Shown piece after piece: positions 27,936 to 37,605 of a stretch of DNA of 64,000 nucleotides. The notes under the pieces were generated by a model, which saw nothing but the letters and a program-made list of their open reading frames with translations, had not been told where the DNA came from and did no database searches. A program made the translations under genes and the position numbers. The DNA is from Solimicrobium sp040544425 (GTDB taxonomy: Bacteria > Pseudomonadota > Gammaproteobacteria > Burkholderiales > Burkholderiaceae_D). Numbering within the stretch: the first letter of the stretch is position 1; the number at the start of each line of letters is the position of its first letter. The DNA lies in assembly GCA_040544425.1 (NCBI GenBank), contig JBEONO010000021.1, positions 4,653-68,652 on the forward strand, read 5' to 3'.

Positions 27936-28712
27936 TCAGGAAAACTGACTGAAATCCGGTTTGCGTTTCTGAAAAAATGCCATAAACGCCTCTTTCGCTT
28001 CCGGACCAGAGAGCATGACGCTGAACTGCTTCAACTCTTCCTGCATCACTTCATTGATCAAACTGGTCTGGCTGGCTTTCATTAAACGTTTGGTGGCACG
28101 TAACGATGCAGCGGGCAGGGCGACCAGCTTGGCTGCCTGTTGCGTTGCAAATTCCAGCAATTCCGCCGCAGGTACAATCTTGTTGGCCAATCCCAGTTGC
28201 ATGGCTTCTTCTGCGCCGAACGGCTCGCCGAATAATAATTTTTCAGCGGCGCGATGATAGCCTGCGACGCGCTGTAGCAGGATGCTCGAAGAAAATTCAG
28301 GACACAGTCCGAGCTGGGAAAATGGCATCGTGAGTTTGGCGTTGTCCGCCAGATAGATGAGGTCGCAGTGCATCAGCATGGTGGTGCCGATACCAACGGC
28401 CAGGCCCGCCACGGCTGCGATTATTGGCTTTGGTGAGGCACTCAAAGCGCGCATGAACTGGATAATCGAACTCGCTTCCCCGTCCGTCGCCAACTGCGAG
28501 GCGTTCTTCATGAAGTCTTCCAGATCATTGCCGGCCGTGAAAATATTGTCCTGGCCGGTAAATAAAATCACACGTACCTCATTGTCGGTTTCAGCGTCAC
28601 GCAGTGCGTCTGCCATCGTCTGATACATCGCCGCGGTAATTGCATTTTTCTTGGCAGGGCGGTTGAATGAAATAGTGAGCACGCCGTCTTGTTTGTTGGT
28701 CAGAATGTCCAT
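27936..28712 (-). CDS. Enoyl-CoA hydratase/isomerase (crotonase) family protein
   Basis: A 258-residue crotonase-fold enzyme. ISFNRPAKKNAITAAM is the N-terminal signature and AGNDLEDFMKNA the oxyanion/CoA loop; AAVAGLAVGIGTTMLMHCD forms the second oxyanion element. The catalytic region reads MPFSQLGLCPEFSSS, where only the second of the two hydratase glutamates is kept. That pattern is more like delta3-delta2-enoyl-CoA isomerases than true hydratases, so an auxiliary role on unsaturated acyl-CoAs is likely. The start at 28712 has an AGGA ribosome-binding site; a longer reading from 28784 would run into the terminator. It follows the thiolase gene, separated by a terminator. Confidence 0.87.
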   Translation of the reverse strand: MDILTNKQDGVLTISFNRPAKKNAITAAMYQTMADALRDAETDNEVRVILFTGQDNIFTAGNDLEDFMKNASQLATDGEASSIIQFMRALSASPKPIIAAVAGLAVGIGTTMLMHCDLIYLADNAKLTMPFSQLGLCPEFSSSILLQRVAGYHRAAEKLLFGEPFGAEEAMQLGLANKIVPAAELLEFATQQAAKLVALPAASLRATKRLMKASQTSLINEVMQEELKQFSVMLSGPEAKEAFMAFFQKRKPDFSQFS

Positions 28713-28747
28713 TGCATGTCCTAAGGGGATGTTCTTGTTTAAAAAAA

Positions 28748-28799
28748 CTGAGCTGAAAAAAATAAGCCGCGACCGTGGTGACACGGTGCGGCTTATCTT
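28748..28799 (-). terminator. Intrinsic terminator after the thiolase gene
   Basis: On the minus strand a long stem (AATAAGCCGC... with GCGGCTTATT, bulged, loop near 28780) is followed by a run of T. It ends about 36 bp before the crotonase start, so the crotonase gene needs readthrough or its own promoter. Confidence 0.8.
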
Positions 28800-28810
28800 A
28801 TCTCAATCGA

Positions 28811-30007
28811 TTACATCAGTTCAAAAATACCTGCTGCGCCCATACCGGTGCCGACACACATCGTCACCATGCCGTATTTCAGGTTATTGCGACGCATCGC
28901 GTGAATCACCGTGGCCGAGCGAATTGCGCCGGTCGCGCCCAGTGGGTGGCCCAACGCAATCGCGCCGCCCATTGGGTTAACCTTGGCAGGATCGAGGCCC
29001 AGATCTCTGACCACCGCCAGGGATTGTGCGGCAAAAGCCTCATTCAGTTCAAACCAGCCAATATCTTGCTGGGTAATTCCCGCTGCGCGACAGGCAACCG
29101 GTATCGCTTCTTTAGGACCGATACCCATGATTTCAGGTGGTACGCCGCGTACTGCGAACGACGCAAAGCGTGCCAGTGGTGTCAGGTTGAATTGCTTGAG
29201 AATTTTTTCGCTGACCAAAATCAAAGCGCCTGCGCCGTCGGAAGTTTGCGAACTGTTTCCGGCGGTGACCGATCCCTTGGCTGCAAACACTGCCTTCAGT
29301 TTTGCCAAACCTTCGAGCGAAGTATCAGGACGCGCACCTTCGTCGCGATTGACGGTGCGGGTCTTGAGTTCGATCTGACCAGTCGCCAGGTTCGGGAAGC
29401 GTTCAATAATATCTACCGACGTAGTTTCTGCATCGAAGTAACCGGCGGCTTGCGCAGCCAAAGCTCGTTGATGTGATTGCAGCGAGAAGGCATCCTGATC
29501 TTCGCGGCTGATTTTCCATTGCTGGGCGACTTTTTCTGCGGTCAATCCCATACCGTAGGCCATGCCGATATTTTCATCCTTGAAAATGCCCATGTTCATC
29601 GATGGATGGTGACCCATCATCGGTACCATCGACATCGATTCAGCGCCACCGGCGATCATCACGTCGGCCTGACCGACGCGAATCCGGTCAGCGGCCATCG
29701 CAACAGCAGTAATGCCAGATGCGCAAAAACGGTTGATGGTCACGCCACCGATAGTTTGCGGCAGGCCTGCCAGCAGGATGGCCATGCGTGCCAGATTGCT
29801 GCCTTGTTCGGCTTCAGGAAATGAACAGCCGATGATCGCATCTTCGATTAACTTCGGATCCAGATTCGGGACTTGTGCGACCGCTGATTGCAAAACGCGC
29901 ACCAACAAATCATCCGGGCGGGTGTTTTTAAACATGCCACGACCTGATTTACCGATCGGGGTACGAGTCGCTGCGACGATATAGGCGTCTTGAAGTTGTT
30001 TAGTCAT
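28811..30007 (-). CDS. Acetyl-CoA C-acyltransferase (beta-ketothiolase)
   Basis: A 398-residue thiolase catalysing the last step of beta-oxidation, release of acetyl-CoA from 3-ketoacyl-CoA. The nucleophilic cysteine lies in NRFCASGITAVAMAADRI, the active-site histidine in GGAIALGHPLGATGA, and the second cysteine in TMCVGTGMGAAGIFE. Length and N-terminus (AYIVAATRTPIGKSGRG) are standard. It lies 25 bp downstream of the FadB-type gene, so the pair is surely one transcript, matching the usual fadB-fadA partnership in the trifunctional complex. Confidence 0.94.
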   Translation of the reverse strand: MTKQLQDAYIVAATRTPIGKSGRGMFKNTRPDDLLVRVLQSAVAQVPNLDPKLIEDAIIGCSFPEAEQGSNLARMAILLAGLPQTIGGVTINRFCASGITAVAMAADRIRVGQADVMIAGGAESMSMVPMMGHHPSMNMGIFKDENIGMAYGMGLTAEKVAQQWKISREDQDAFSLQSHQRALAAQAAGYFDAETTSVDIIERFPNLATGQIELKTRTVNRDEGARPDTSLEGLAKLKAVFAAKGSVTAGNSSQTSDGAGALILVSEKILKQFNLTPLARFASFAVRGVPPEIMGIGPKEAIPVACRAAGITQQDIGWFELNEAFAAQSLAVVRDLGLDPAKVNPMGGAIALGHPLGATGAIRSATVIHAMRRNNLKYGMVTMCVGTGMGAAGIFELM

Positions 30008-30032
30008 TTTATGCTCCTTGAATTGGTCGTGA

Positions 30033-32423
30033 TTAGTTACGTACTGGTTTACCGGTCTGGATCATGCCCATGATGCGTTCCTGCGTTTTCGGATTGTTCA
30101 ACAATTCCATAAACGCTTTCCGTTCCAAATCCAACAACCATTGTTCATTCACGATACTGCCATTTTCAATTTCACCGCCGGAAACGATTTCAGCAATCAT
30201 TGCGCCAAGTTTGTAATCATGTGCCGAGATGAAGCCACCGTCGCGCATGTTGACCAATTGCGCAGTGATGGTCGCCATGCTGTAACGTCCGCCAACCGGG
30301 ATCAAGGCTTTGTGTGGCGCGCGATAACCGGCATCGAACATCGCGCGTGCTTCAACTTTCGCAACGTGCAGCAATTCATACGGATTGAATACGATCACAT
30401 CATCTGCCGACAGATAGCCCATCTTTTTAGCTTCGAGTGCAGACTTCGATACGGCGGCAGTCGCTGCATTTGTGAAATAGTTTTTCAGGAATTGCAGAAT
30501 ATCGGTGCCTTTGGCATCAGCTGCTGCACGCACTGCAGCTTCTTTCAAACCGCCGCCAGCCGGGACTAGACCAACGCCAACTTCAACCAGGCCGATATAC
30601 GATTCAATCGACGCAACGCGTTTTGCCGTGTGCATCATTAATTCGCAACCGCCGCCCAATACCAGACCAGCTACCGCGGCCACTACCGGGATATTCGCAT
30701 ATTTCAATGCCATATGAGCTTGTTGCAATTTGGCGACCATCGGTTCGATGGCTTTGACACCGCCGGACATAAATAGTGGCAGCATCGATTGCAAGTCAGC
30801 ACCAGCTGAGAACGCACCACCCTCGGCGGCATCAGCGGACCAGATTACCAGGCCTTTGAAATTCTTTTCAGCTTCTGCAACGGCCTTTTCCATACCGGCG
30901 ATGACATCAGGTCCGATCACGTGCATTTTTGTTTTCAGGGACAGAATCAGCACGTCATCGTTCTGATGCCAGATACGGACTGAATCATCTTCATGGAAAG
31001 TCGTGCCGGCGGTCGCACCGCTTGCCGTGCCTTCGCCTAATACGGGAGCGCGGAACAGCTGACGCTGATAGACCGGTAAATTCGAGCGCGGGACATAAGT
31101 CTTGCTGCTGGCTGACCATGAACCTGCCGGTGTATGAACACCAGTGCGATCCGCTTCAAATACCCATGCTGGCAACGGCGCGGAGCAGATTGCTTTGCCT
31201 GCTTCGATATCTTCTTTCACCCAGTTAGCGACTTGCTGCCAACCCGATGCCTGCCATGTTTCAAACGGACCAACCTGCCAGCCGAAGCCCCAGCGCATTG
31301 CGAAATCGATATCGCGTGCGTTGTCTGCGACAGTATCCAGATGCACTGCGATGTAGTGGAACGCATCGCGGAAGATCGCCCACAGGAACTGCGCCTGCGG
31401 ATTGGTCGAGTCGCGCAATGCCTTCATTTTTTTGACCGGATCTTTTTCTTTCAAGATCCGTCCGACCAGATCGTCTGCTTTTGCGCCACCAGTAACATAT
31501 TGCGCCGTGGCGAAATCCAGACGCTGGATATCCTTGCCGACTTTTTTGTAGAAACCAGCGCCAGCCTTCTGACCCAATGCGCCTGCGGCGATCAACTTGG
31601 TCAGAACTTCTGGCGTTTGATAGACCGGAAAGAAAGGATCATCTTTCAAGGTGTCCTGCATGGTCTTGATAACATGACCCATGGTATCGAGGCCAACGAC
31701 GTCCGCAGTGCGGAAGGTGCCGGATGAAGCGCGACCGAGTTTTTTGCCCGTCAGGTCATCGACGACATCGACAGTCAGTCCGAATTTTTCTGCTTCATAC
31801 ATGGTTGCCAGCATGCCGAAAATACCGACCCGGTTGGCAATGAAGTTGGGCGTGTCTTTGGCGCGCACGACGCCTTTGCCCAGGGTGGTAGTCAGGAAAC
31901 CTTCGAGCTGGTCGATGATATGCGCTGAAGTGGAGACGGTAGGAATCAATTCAACCAGGTGCATGTAGCGCGGTGGGTTGAAAAAATGCACGCCGCAAAA
32001 ACGTGCTTTCAGTTCCGCATCAAAACCTTCCGACAAAGCTGTAATCGACAGGCCCGATGTGTTTGAGGCGAAGATCGCATTTGGCGCAATGTGCGGCGCG
32101 ACTTTCTTGTACAGGTCGTGTTTCCAGTCCATGCGCTCGGCAATCGCTTCAATGATCAGATCACAGCTTTGCAGCAATTCCAGATTGTCTTCGTAGTTGG
32201 CCACTTCAATATAGGCAGCATCTTCCTTGTTGCCCAGCGGGGCCGGATTCAGTTTTTTCAGATTCTCGATGGCGCGCAGGACGATGCCGTTTTTTGGGCC
32301 TTCCTTGGCCGGCAAATCAAACAAGACCACAGGCACTTTCGCGTTCACGCAATGTGCGGCGATCTGCGCACCCATAACACCTGCGCCCAGAACGGCGACT
32401 TTTTTTACTATGAAATTAGTCAT
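30033..32423 (-). CDS. 3-hydroxyacyl-CoA dehydrogenase / enoyl-CoA hydratase fusion
   Basis: A 796-residue beta-oxidation multienzyme. The NAD-binding dehydrogenase comes first (VAVLGAGVMGAQIAAHC, then ASNTSGLSITALSEG and GVHFFNPPRYMHLVELI), followed by the C-terminal dehydrogenase domains, and a crotonase domain at about 500-700 (AFSAGADLQSMLPLFMSG, AAVAGLVLGGGCELMMHT). This dehydrogenase-first order differs from E. coli FadB and matches the FadN-like type common in Burkholderiales. It is followed at 25 bp by the thiolase gene and preceded by a terminator that separates it from the acyl-CoA dehydrogenase gene. Confidence 0.93.
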   Translation of the reverse strand: MTNFIVKKVAVLGAGVMGAQIAAHCVNAKVPVVLFDLPAKEGPKNGIVLRAIENLKKLNPAPLGNKEDAAYIEVANYEDNLELLQSCDLIIEAIAERMDWKHDLYKKVAPHIAPNAIFASNTSGLSITALSEGFDAELKARFCGVHFFNPPRYMHLVELIPTVSTSAHIIDQLEGFLTTTLGKGVVRAKDTPNFIANRVGIFGMLATMYEAEKFGLTVDVVDDLTGKKLGRASSGTFRTADVVGLDTMGHVIKTMQDTLKDDPFFPVYQTPEVLTKLIAAGALGQKAGAGFYKKVGKDIQRLDFATAQYVTGGAKADDLVGRILKEKDPVKKMKALRDSTNPQAQFLWAIFRDAFHYIAVHLDTVADNARDIDFAMRWGFGWQVGPFETWQASGWQQVANWVKEDIEAGKAICSAPLPAWVFEADRTGVHTPAGSWSASSKTYVPRSNLPVYQRQLFRAPVLGEGTASGATAGTTFHEDDSVRIWHQNDDVLILSLKTKMHVIGPDVIAGMEKAVAEAEKNFKGLVIWSADAAEGGAFSAGADLQSMLPLFMSGGVKAIEPMVAKLQQAHMALKYANIPVVAAVAGLVLGGGCELMMHTAKRVASIESYIGLVEVGVGLVPAGGGLKEAAVRAAADAKGTDILQFLKNYFTNAATAAVSKSALEAKKMGYLSADDVIVFNPYELLHVAKVEARAMFDAGYRAPHKALIPVGGRYSMATITAQLVNMRDGGFISAHDYKLGAMIAEIVSGGEIENGSIVNEQWLLDLERKAFMELLNNPKTQERIMGMIQTGKPVRN

Positions 32424-32451
32424 TATTAACCTCGATAAAATGGCATGGTTG

Positions 32452-32482
32452 AAAAAAGGCGTTATATACAGATAACGCCTTT
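32452..32482 (-). terminator. Intrinsic terminator between acyl-CoA dehydrogenase and FadB-type genes
   Basis: An 11-bp stem (AAAGGCGTTAT against ATAACGCCTTT) with a 6-nt loop is followed on the minus strand by six T. It lies between the dehydrogenase stop (32491) and the next start (32423), only about 29 bp before the latter. Confidence 0.8.
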
Positions 32483-32490
32483 ACACCTGA

Positions 32491-34281
32491 TTAAAACAAA
32501 TCAGCATCCAATTCCAGCAGATTTGCCGAACCGGAACGCGCCTGACGAATCAACATCGCTGTCTCAGGCAACAGACGCGCAAAGTAGAAGCGGGCGGTTG
32601 CCAGTTTCGCTTTGTAAAACGTATCACCTGAATCCTGTTTGTCCAAGGCGATCTTGGCCATTTGTGCAAAGAAGTAGGCGTAAATCATGTGGCCGACCAC
32701 GCGCAGATAGGGAACCGCTGCAGCGCCGACTTCATCCGGATTCTGGAATGCTTTCATGCCAATTTCCATCGTCAGTTTCGTGACCTTGTCGCCGATATCG
32801 CCCAGTGGGGTGATGAATTCACTCATCGCCTCGTTGGTGCCGTTTTCTTCCACGAAGGCTTTGATCTGCTCGCCGAACTTGCGCAACTTTGCGCCGTTAT
32901 CCATCAAAATTTTACGGCCCAATAAATCCAGAGACTGAATCGTGTTTGTGCCTTCGTAAATCATGTTGATGCGTGAATCACGAACATATTGTTCCATGCC
33001 CCATTCGGCGATAAAGCCGTGACCGCCATACACCTGCAGACATTCTGAAGTCGCGGTCCAGGCATTGTCGGTAATGAAGGCTTTGATGACGGGAGTCAGC
33101 AAGGCAACCTGGTCGGCGCATTCCTTGCGCACATCCGGATCCGGGTGGTTCAACTCTTTGTCCAGTTGCAGCGCAACGTAAGAACAGAATGCGCGTGCGC
33201 CTTCAGCATAGGCTTTGGCAGTCAACAACATGCGACGTACATCTGGATGAACGATGATCGGATCAGCTGGCTTGTCCGGTGCTTTAACGCCCGACAGGCT
33301 GCGCATTTGCAAACGGTCTTTCGCATACACCACCGCGTTTTGATAAGCGATTTCAGTGATACCCAGACCTTGCATGCCAACGCCCAAACGGGCTGCATTC
33401 ATGAACACAAACATCGCCTGCAGACCTTTGTTCGGACCACCGATCAGCCATGCCGTTGCGCCATCCATATTCATCTGGCAGGTTGAATTGCCGTGGATGC
33501 CCATTTTTTCTTCAATCGCGCCACAGGTAATCGGGTTACGTGCACCCAGGGTGCCGTCTGCGTTTGGCAAAAATTTTGGCACAATAAATAGCGAGATACC
33601 TTTTGAGCCCTCTGGCGCACCGGGCAAACGTGCCAGCACCAGATGAACAATGTTTTCCGTCATATCGTGTTCACCGGCCGAGATAAAAATCTTGTTGCCG
33701 GTAATTTTGTAAGAGCCATCGGTTTGCGGTTCGGCCTTGCTGCGCAGCATACCGAGATCGGTACCGCAGTGTGGTTCAGTCAGGCACATCGTGCCAGTCC
33801 AGATGCCCGAAACCAGCTTGGGCAGGTACAAGGCTTTTTGTTCTGCTGTGCCATGCTCATGAATACACTCATAGGCACCATGCGACAGGCCGGGGTACAT
33901 GGTCCAGGCCTGATTGGCTGAATTCATCATTTCGTAAAATGAATTATTGACTACCAGCGGCAACCCTTGTCCGCCGAATTCAGGATCGCACGACAATGCC
34001 GGCCAGCCAGCCGCCACGTATTGTTCGTAGGCTGCTTTGAAGCCCTTTGGCGTCGTAACAGTGTGCATTTCCTTGTCGAAGTGGCAGCCTTCGCGGTCAC
34101 CGGAGTGGTTCAGCGGAAACAGGACCTGTGAGGTAAATTTGCCACCTTCTTCCAACACCTGGTTAATAATGTCAGTGTCAATTTCAGCGTACGGCGGTAA
34201 GTCTTTGAGATGTTCTTCAACATGCAGTAACTCGTGAAGTACGAATTGCATGTCGCGCATTGGTGCTATGTACTGACCCAT
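32491..34281 (-). CDS. Acyl-CoA dehydrogenase with C-terminal extension
   Basis: A 596-residue FAD-dependent acyl-CoA dehydrogenase of the long form, with an extra C-terminal domain after the catalytic core, performing the first oxidation of beta-oxidation. Visible are GTMCLTEPHCGTDLGMLRSKA (substrate/FAD loop, here cited by its key residues Thr-Glu-Pro), KITGNKIFISAGEHDM, LQVYGGHGFIAEWGMEQ, and the catalytic base in INMIYEGTNTIQSLDLLGRK. The start has an excellent AGGAGAACACC ribosome-binding site. It lies just downstream of the TetR gene that presumably regulates the set. Confidence 0.93.
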   Translation of the reverse strand: MGQYIAPMRDMQFVLHELLHVEEHLKDLPPYAEIDTDIINQVLEEGGKFTSQVLFPLNHSGDREGCHFDKEMHTVTTPKGFKAAYEQYVAAGWPALSCDPEFGGQGLPLVVNNSFYEMMNSANQAWTMYPGLSHGAYECIHEHGTAEQKALYLPKLVSGIWTGTMCLTEPHCGTDLGMLRSKAEPQTDGSYKITGNKIFISAGEHDMTENIVHLVLARLPGAPEGSKGISLFIVPKFLPNADGTLGARNPITCGAIEEKMGIHGNSTCQMNMDGATAWLIGGPNKGLQAMFVFMNAARLGVGMQGLGITEIAYQNAVVYAKDRLQMRSLSGVKAPDKPADPIIVHPDVRRMLLTAKAYAEGARAFCSYVALQLDKELNHPDPDVRKECADQVALLTPVIKAFITDNAWTATSECLQVYGGHGFIAEWGMEQYVRDSRINMIYEGTNTIQSLDLLGRKILMDNGAKLRKFGEQIKAFVEENGTNEAMSEFITPLGDIGDKVTKLTMEIGMKAFQNPDEVGAAAVPYLRVVGHMIYAYFFAQMAKIALDKQDSGDTFYKAKLATARFYFARLLPETAMLIRQARSGSANLLELDADLF

Positions 34282-34343
34282 GGTGTTCTCCTGAAAAAAA
34301 TAATACCTATTAGATTGTCGTGTGTGAGTATTGCCGTGTAGTG

Positions 34344-34994
34344 CTAATGTGTTGTTGCCGCGTGTTGCTGAGATGAATCTTTGTTTTTGCTGCCGTATAT
34401 TTTTATTAATCGCTGAAATCCACTGTGCGCCCGGTCGAAACTGCTTGGTATCTTGAGAAAGCGCGCATCATGATGCAAGGCCAGAATCAGTCCATACATC
34501 TCAAAGACCAATTGATCCGGGTCGGTATCAACGCTCAGATCACCACAATTGATCGCCTGCACGACCGCTTTGCGTAAGGCCTGCTGCCAGGTCGTCACCA
34601 TCGACGAGAGCTTTTCGCGCAACTCGCCCGGTCTGTCATCGTATTCCACTGCGCCGCTGATATAAATACAGCCCGAGGCAATTTCTACCGATACCCGATT
34701 CACCCACAGCAAAAACATCGAGCGCAAGCGAGGCAGGCCGCGCTTTTCCTTCAGACTGGGAAAAAAAACTTCCTGTTCAAAATTGGCGTGGTACAGCTTG
34801 ATCACTTCCATTTGCAGATCTTCCCGCGAACCGAAATGAGCAAACACGCCTGATTTGCTCATGTGCATTTGATCGGCAAGCAGCCCAATCGTCAAACCTT
34901 CCAGACCATTGCGCGACGCCAACTGGAGCGCCATTTCTAAAATGGCGGCCCGGGTCAGTTCACCTTTGCGCATGATCTTGGTTGAGGTTGCCAT
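34344..34994 (-). CDS. TetR-family transcriptional regulator of the acyl-CoA oxidation genes
   Basis: A 216-residue regulator with an N-terminal TetR helix-turn-helix (LTRAAILEMALQLASRNG, then MHMSKSGVFAHFGSREDL) and a variable ligand-binding domain. A similar TetR gene heads acyl-CoA dehydrogenase/fadB/thiolase sets in many Burkholderiales, and by analogy with PsrA/FadR-type members it probably responds to acyl-CoA. That role is inferred. About 60 bp separate it from the acyl-CoA dehydrogenase start, so both may share a transcript or the dehydrogenase may have its own promoter in that gap. Confidence 0.88.
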   Translation of the reverse strand: MATSTKIMRKGELTRAAILEMALQLASRNGLEGLTIGLLADQMHMSKSGVFAHFGSREDLQMEVIKLYHANFEQEVFFPSLKEKRGLPRLRSMFLLWVNRVSVEIASGCIYISGAVEYDDRPGELREKLSSMVTTWQQALRKAVVQAINCGDLSVDTDPDQLVFEMYGLILALHHDARFLKIPSSFDRAHSGFQRLIKIYGSKNKDSSQQHAATTH

Positions 34995-35036
34995 CTGGTC
35001 GGAATCTTCAATGAATCGTATTTCGTTAAAATTAAT

Positions 35037-35046
35037 CGAACGCTCG
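35037..35046. promoter_or_regulatory. Possible TetR operator upstream of the regulator gene
   Basis: CGAACGCTCG is palindromic at 8 of 10 positions and lies about 42 bp upstream of the TetR start, a usual place for autoregulation. The match is short, so this is only a suggestion. Confidence 0.25.
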
Positions 35047-35163
35047 TACTATTATTCACGCCCAAGTAAAAGTCAAACAAGATTTAGGCTTTAGAGGAGA
35101 GTTACTACGTAGTATTTAACGTGACTGAACTATTCATGAATTTTTCATGCAACTTTGCCAACT

Positions 35164-36333
35164 TCACATAAAATCTTCGACAGAGATTAATCTGATTACT
35201 GCACTATAGAGAAAAAACGCACATCCGTACCAAAATTTTCTGCGCCATGAAATATGTTCATATTCGGACGCATCAATCCTGACGCTGTCATTAATTCCAG
35301 TCTGTATCGCCGCCGCCACCTGTGCGGCAAACGCCTGATCCTTGATCAAAATATTGGCTTCCTGATTGATAAACAGACTGAGTCCGTCACAATTGCTGGA
35401 TCCGACCGTAGACCACTCATCGTCGACTGCGGCAACTTTGGCGTGCAGCTGTGATTTTCGATACTCAAAAATTTCAACGCCATGCTTCAACAGTTTTCGA
35501 TAGCAGGAATGCGCGACCGCGTCCTGCATCTTGAAGTCGCCGCAGCCGATCAACAGCGTGACACGCACGCCACGTTGCGCCGCGTTGGTTAAGGCGTTTC
35601 TGAATTTGCGACCAGGTGCGAAATAGGGCGTGGCAATGACCGCATGCTGCCGGGCATTGCCGAGCGCGTGCAGATAGGCTTTTTGTATCGTGCGGCGAAA
35701 CAGGACATTGTCGCGCGGAGCCAGTCCCGCGACGATCGGCATGTGCAGTGCGGCGGACCCCGTTCTTTTTTTGACCAGCAGTTTCAGACGCAAACGCAGA
35801 TCCAGATTCCCTACTTTTTGCCACTGGTCCGACATCAGCTGATGAATTTCCGCGACTAATGGTCCGGAAATTTGTGTGGCAAAATCCCAGCGCGGAAATT
35901 CCAGCATATGTTTGTTTTCGCCCTCGGCAAACAGATCATGATTGATATTGATTCCGCCGATGATTGCAGTTTTTTTATCGGCGACAAACAGCTTGCGGTG
36001 GGTGCGCGCGAAGCCGCGCCTAAACCAGGGATTGAAGCGTCGGAACTGAACGCCATGGGCAGCGAAACTTTGTGCCAGTTCTTTGGATCGTTGATTGCCA
36101 GTGCCAAGCCAGTCGGCAATGACATTGACCACCACGCTGCGCTGCGCTGCGCGACAGAGCGCGTCGTGTACCAGCTTTCCGGTCAGGTCTTCGGAAAAAA
36201 TATAGGTTTCGAGATAGATTTCAGATTGTGCCGCATCGATTGCCGAAATCAGTGCCGGGAAAAATTCGGCACCACTGTTTAACAGCGTGAGCTGATTGCC
36301 TTCGGTAAAAACAACATTGCGCTGCAGAGCCAT
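35164..36333 (-). CDS. clsB: Cardiolipin synthase B-like phospholipase D family protein
   Basis: A 389-residue enzyme with two HKD motifs of the phospholipase D superfamily: HRKLFVADKKTAIIGGIN and HAKVAAVDDEWSTVGSSN. The pattern EIYLETYIFSEDLTGK near the N-terminus and ATPYFAPGRKFRNAL in the middle fit ClsB, which makes cardiolipin from phosphatidylglycerol and phosphatidylethanolamine. There is no N-terminal membrane helix, but the hydrophobic C-terminus could associate with the membrane. It lies downstream of the EEP nuclease gene in the same orientation, the same partnership seen as ybhP-clsB in E. coli. Confidence 0.9.
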   Translation of the reverse strand: MALQRNVVFTEGNQLTLLNSGAEFFPALISAIDAAQSEIYLETYIFSEDLTGKLVHDALCRAAQRSVVVNVIADWLGTGNQRSKELAQSFAAHGVQFRRFNPWFRRGFARTHRKLFVADKKTAIIGGININHDLFAEGENKHMLEFPRWDFATQISGPLVAEIHQLMSDQWQKVGNLDLRLRLKLLVKKRTGSAALHMPIVAGLAPRDNVLFRRTIQKAYLHALGNARQHAVIATPYFAPGRKFRNALTNAAQRGVRVTLLIGCGDFKMQDAVAHSCYRKLLKHGVEIFEYRKSQLHAKVAAVDDEWSTVGSSNCDGLSLFINQEANILIKDQAFAAQVAAAIQTGINDSVRIDASEYEHISWRRKFWYGCAFFLYSAVIRLISVEDFM

Positions 36334-36381
36334 AGATCCCTCTTTGGTGATGCCGCATTCTTATAGTAGTTTTGACGTATT

Positions 36382-37137
36382 TTATAACTCTAAATCTGCG
36401 GTCAGCGGGGCGTGATCGGACAGGCTGCGCCAGGGTTTGCCCTGCAATACACGCGCTGATTTGATTTGAATGCCGCGCACGTAAATTCTGTCCAGTGCCA
36501 ACATCGGGGCACCCACGGGAAAGGTGTTGGCTGCCTTTGGCTGTCGCGTCAGTGACGGCGTTGACAGGTGCTCAAACACCTCTTCAACACCCAACTCCTG
36601 GCGCAGCGGTTCGCTCAAATGATTGCGCCAGTCATTGAAATCGCCGGCGATGAGCAGCGGCGCGTCTGATGGTGTTTCGTCGCGAATGGCCTGAATTAAC
36701 AGGTCGGTTTGCCGACGTCGGCCAGCCGCAAACAGTCCGAAGTGCACTACGTAACAGTGCAATTGCTTGTCCCCCATCTGCACGATGCAGTGCAAAATGC
36801 CGCGTTCTTCAAAGCGATGGTCTGAGACATCCTGATTTCGATTGTGTAAGATCGGGAAGCGGCTAAGCAGGGCGTTACCGTGATGACCATGCTGATAAAT
36901 CGCATTCATTCCATATGCAGCCTGGCGTCGTTCGCCCGCCAAAAAATCGTGTTGTCCCTGTTTCGGCCAATGTACATGCCGCGCTGCGCGCCGGTCATGC
37001 TGACCCTGGACCTCCTGCAAAAACAGCAGATCGGCATCCAGGCTCTCCAAGGCAAGGCGCAAATCATGAATGCGCGGACGCTGCGCAAACCAGCTCACGC
37101 CTTTGTGAATGTTGTACGTAGCCACATGCAGTTTCAT
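36382..37137 (-). CDS. Endonuclease/exonuclease/phosphatase family protein (YbhP-like)
   Basis: A protein of about 251 residues with the EEP fold: TYNIHKG at the N-terminus, the metal-binding glutamate in LLFLQEVQG, LLIAGDFNDW, and SDHAPLTADL at the C-terminus. Start 37137 was chosen because MKLHVATYNIHKG begins directly with the first strand; the reading frame extends upstream only as non-homologous sequence within nudB. The ATG overlaps the nudB stop by one base. Its neighbour clsB downstream mirrors the ybhP-clsB pair, so a lipid-related phosphodiesterase role is possible, but substrate is unknown. Confidence 0.88.
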   Translation of the reverse strand: MKLHVATYNIHKGVSWFAQRPRIHDLRLALESLDADLLFLQEVQGQHDRRAARHVHWPKQGQHDFLAGERRQAAYGMNAIYQHGHHGNALLSRFPILHNRNQDVSDHRFEERGILHCIVQMGDKQLHCYVVHFGLFAAGRRRQTDLLIQAIRDETPSDAPLLIAGDFNDWRNHLSEPLRQELGVEEVFEHLSTPSLTRQPKAANTFPVGAPMLALDRIYVRGIQIKSARVLQGKPWRSLSDHAPLTADLEL

Positions 37138-37589
37138 TATTTGGCCACCCGGTTTGGCAATTGCAAAATCGCTTCCGCATTGGAAGCAGAAAAACAGCAA
37201 TCTGCCGCTTCGCGAAACGGCAACCAGCGGTATTGACGATGTTCGCGTTCGGCCAAGTGGATTGGCATGATATGCGGCAGGGTCAGCCCAAATACATGTT
37301 CGGTATTGTGGGTGACGCCCTCCTGATAGCGGTGGCGCCAAACCGGATAGATTTCATAGATATTTTCCAACTGCCAGTCACTCAATTTAAATTGCGTCAC
37401 GTCCAGTCCGGTTTCTTCCATCACTTCGCGTGCGGCGGTCTGCGCGACGGGTTCTTCCAGACTGTCTTTGGAACCGGTAACCGATTGCCAAAAGCCTTCC
37501 TTGTCCACGCGTTCCATCACCAGGACCTGTAAATCTGCGGTATGAATGACGACCAATACTGACTCGGGAATTTTATAACTGGGTTTCAT
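37137..37589 (-). CDS. nudB: Dihydroneopterin triphosphate diphosphatase
   Basis: A Nudix hydrolase of about 150 residues, expected to remove pyrophosphate from dihydroneopterin triphosphate in folate synthesis. The Nudix box is intact (GSKDSLEEPVAQTAAREVME followed by ETGL). The N-terminus KIPESVLVVIHT and the segment GVTHNTEHVFGLTLP are typical of NudB. The start at 37589 is preferred over a TTG at 37607. It lies after aspS, as nudB does in many Proteobacteria, but a strong terminator sits 17 bp before its start codon. Confidence 0.9.
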   Translation of the reverse strand: MKPSYKIPESVLVVIHTADLQVLVMERVDKEGFWQSVTGSKDSLEEPVAQTAAREVMEETGLDVTQFKLSDWQLENIYEIYPVWRHRYQEGVTHNTEHVFGLTLPHIMPIHLAEREHRQYRWLPFREAADCCFSASNAEAILQLPNRVAK

Positions 37590-37605
37590 TGTAGACAGTG
37601 ATCTC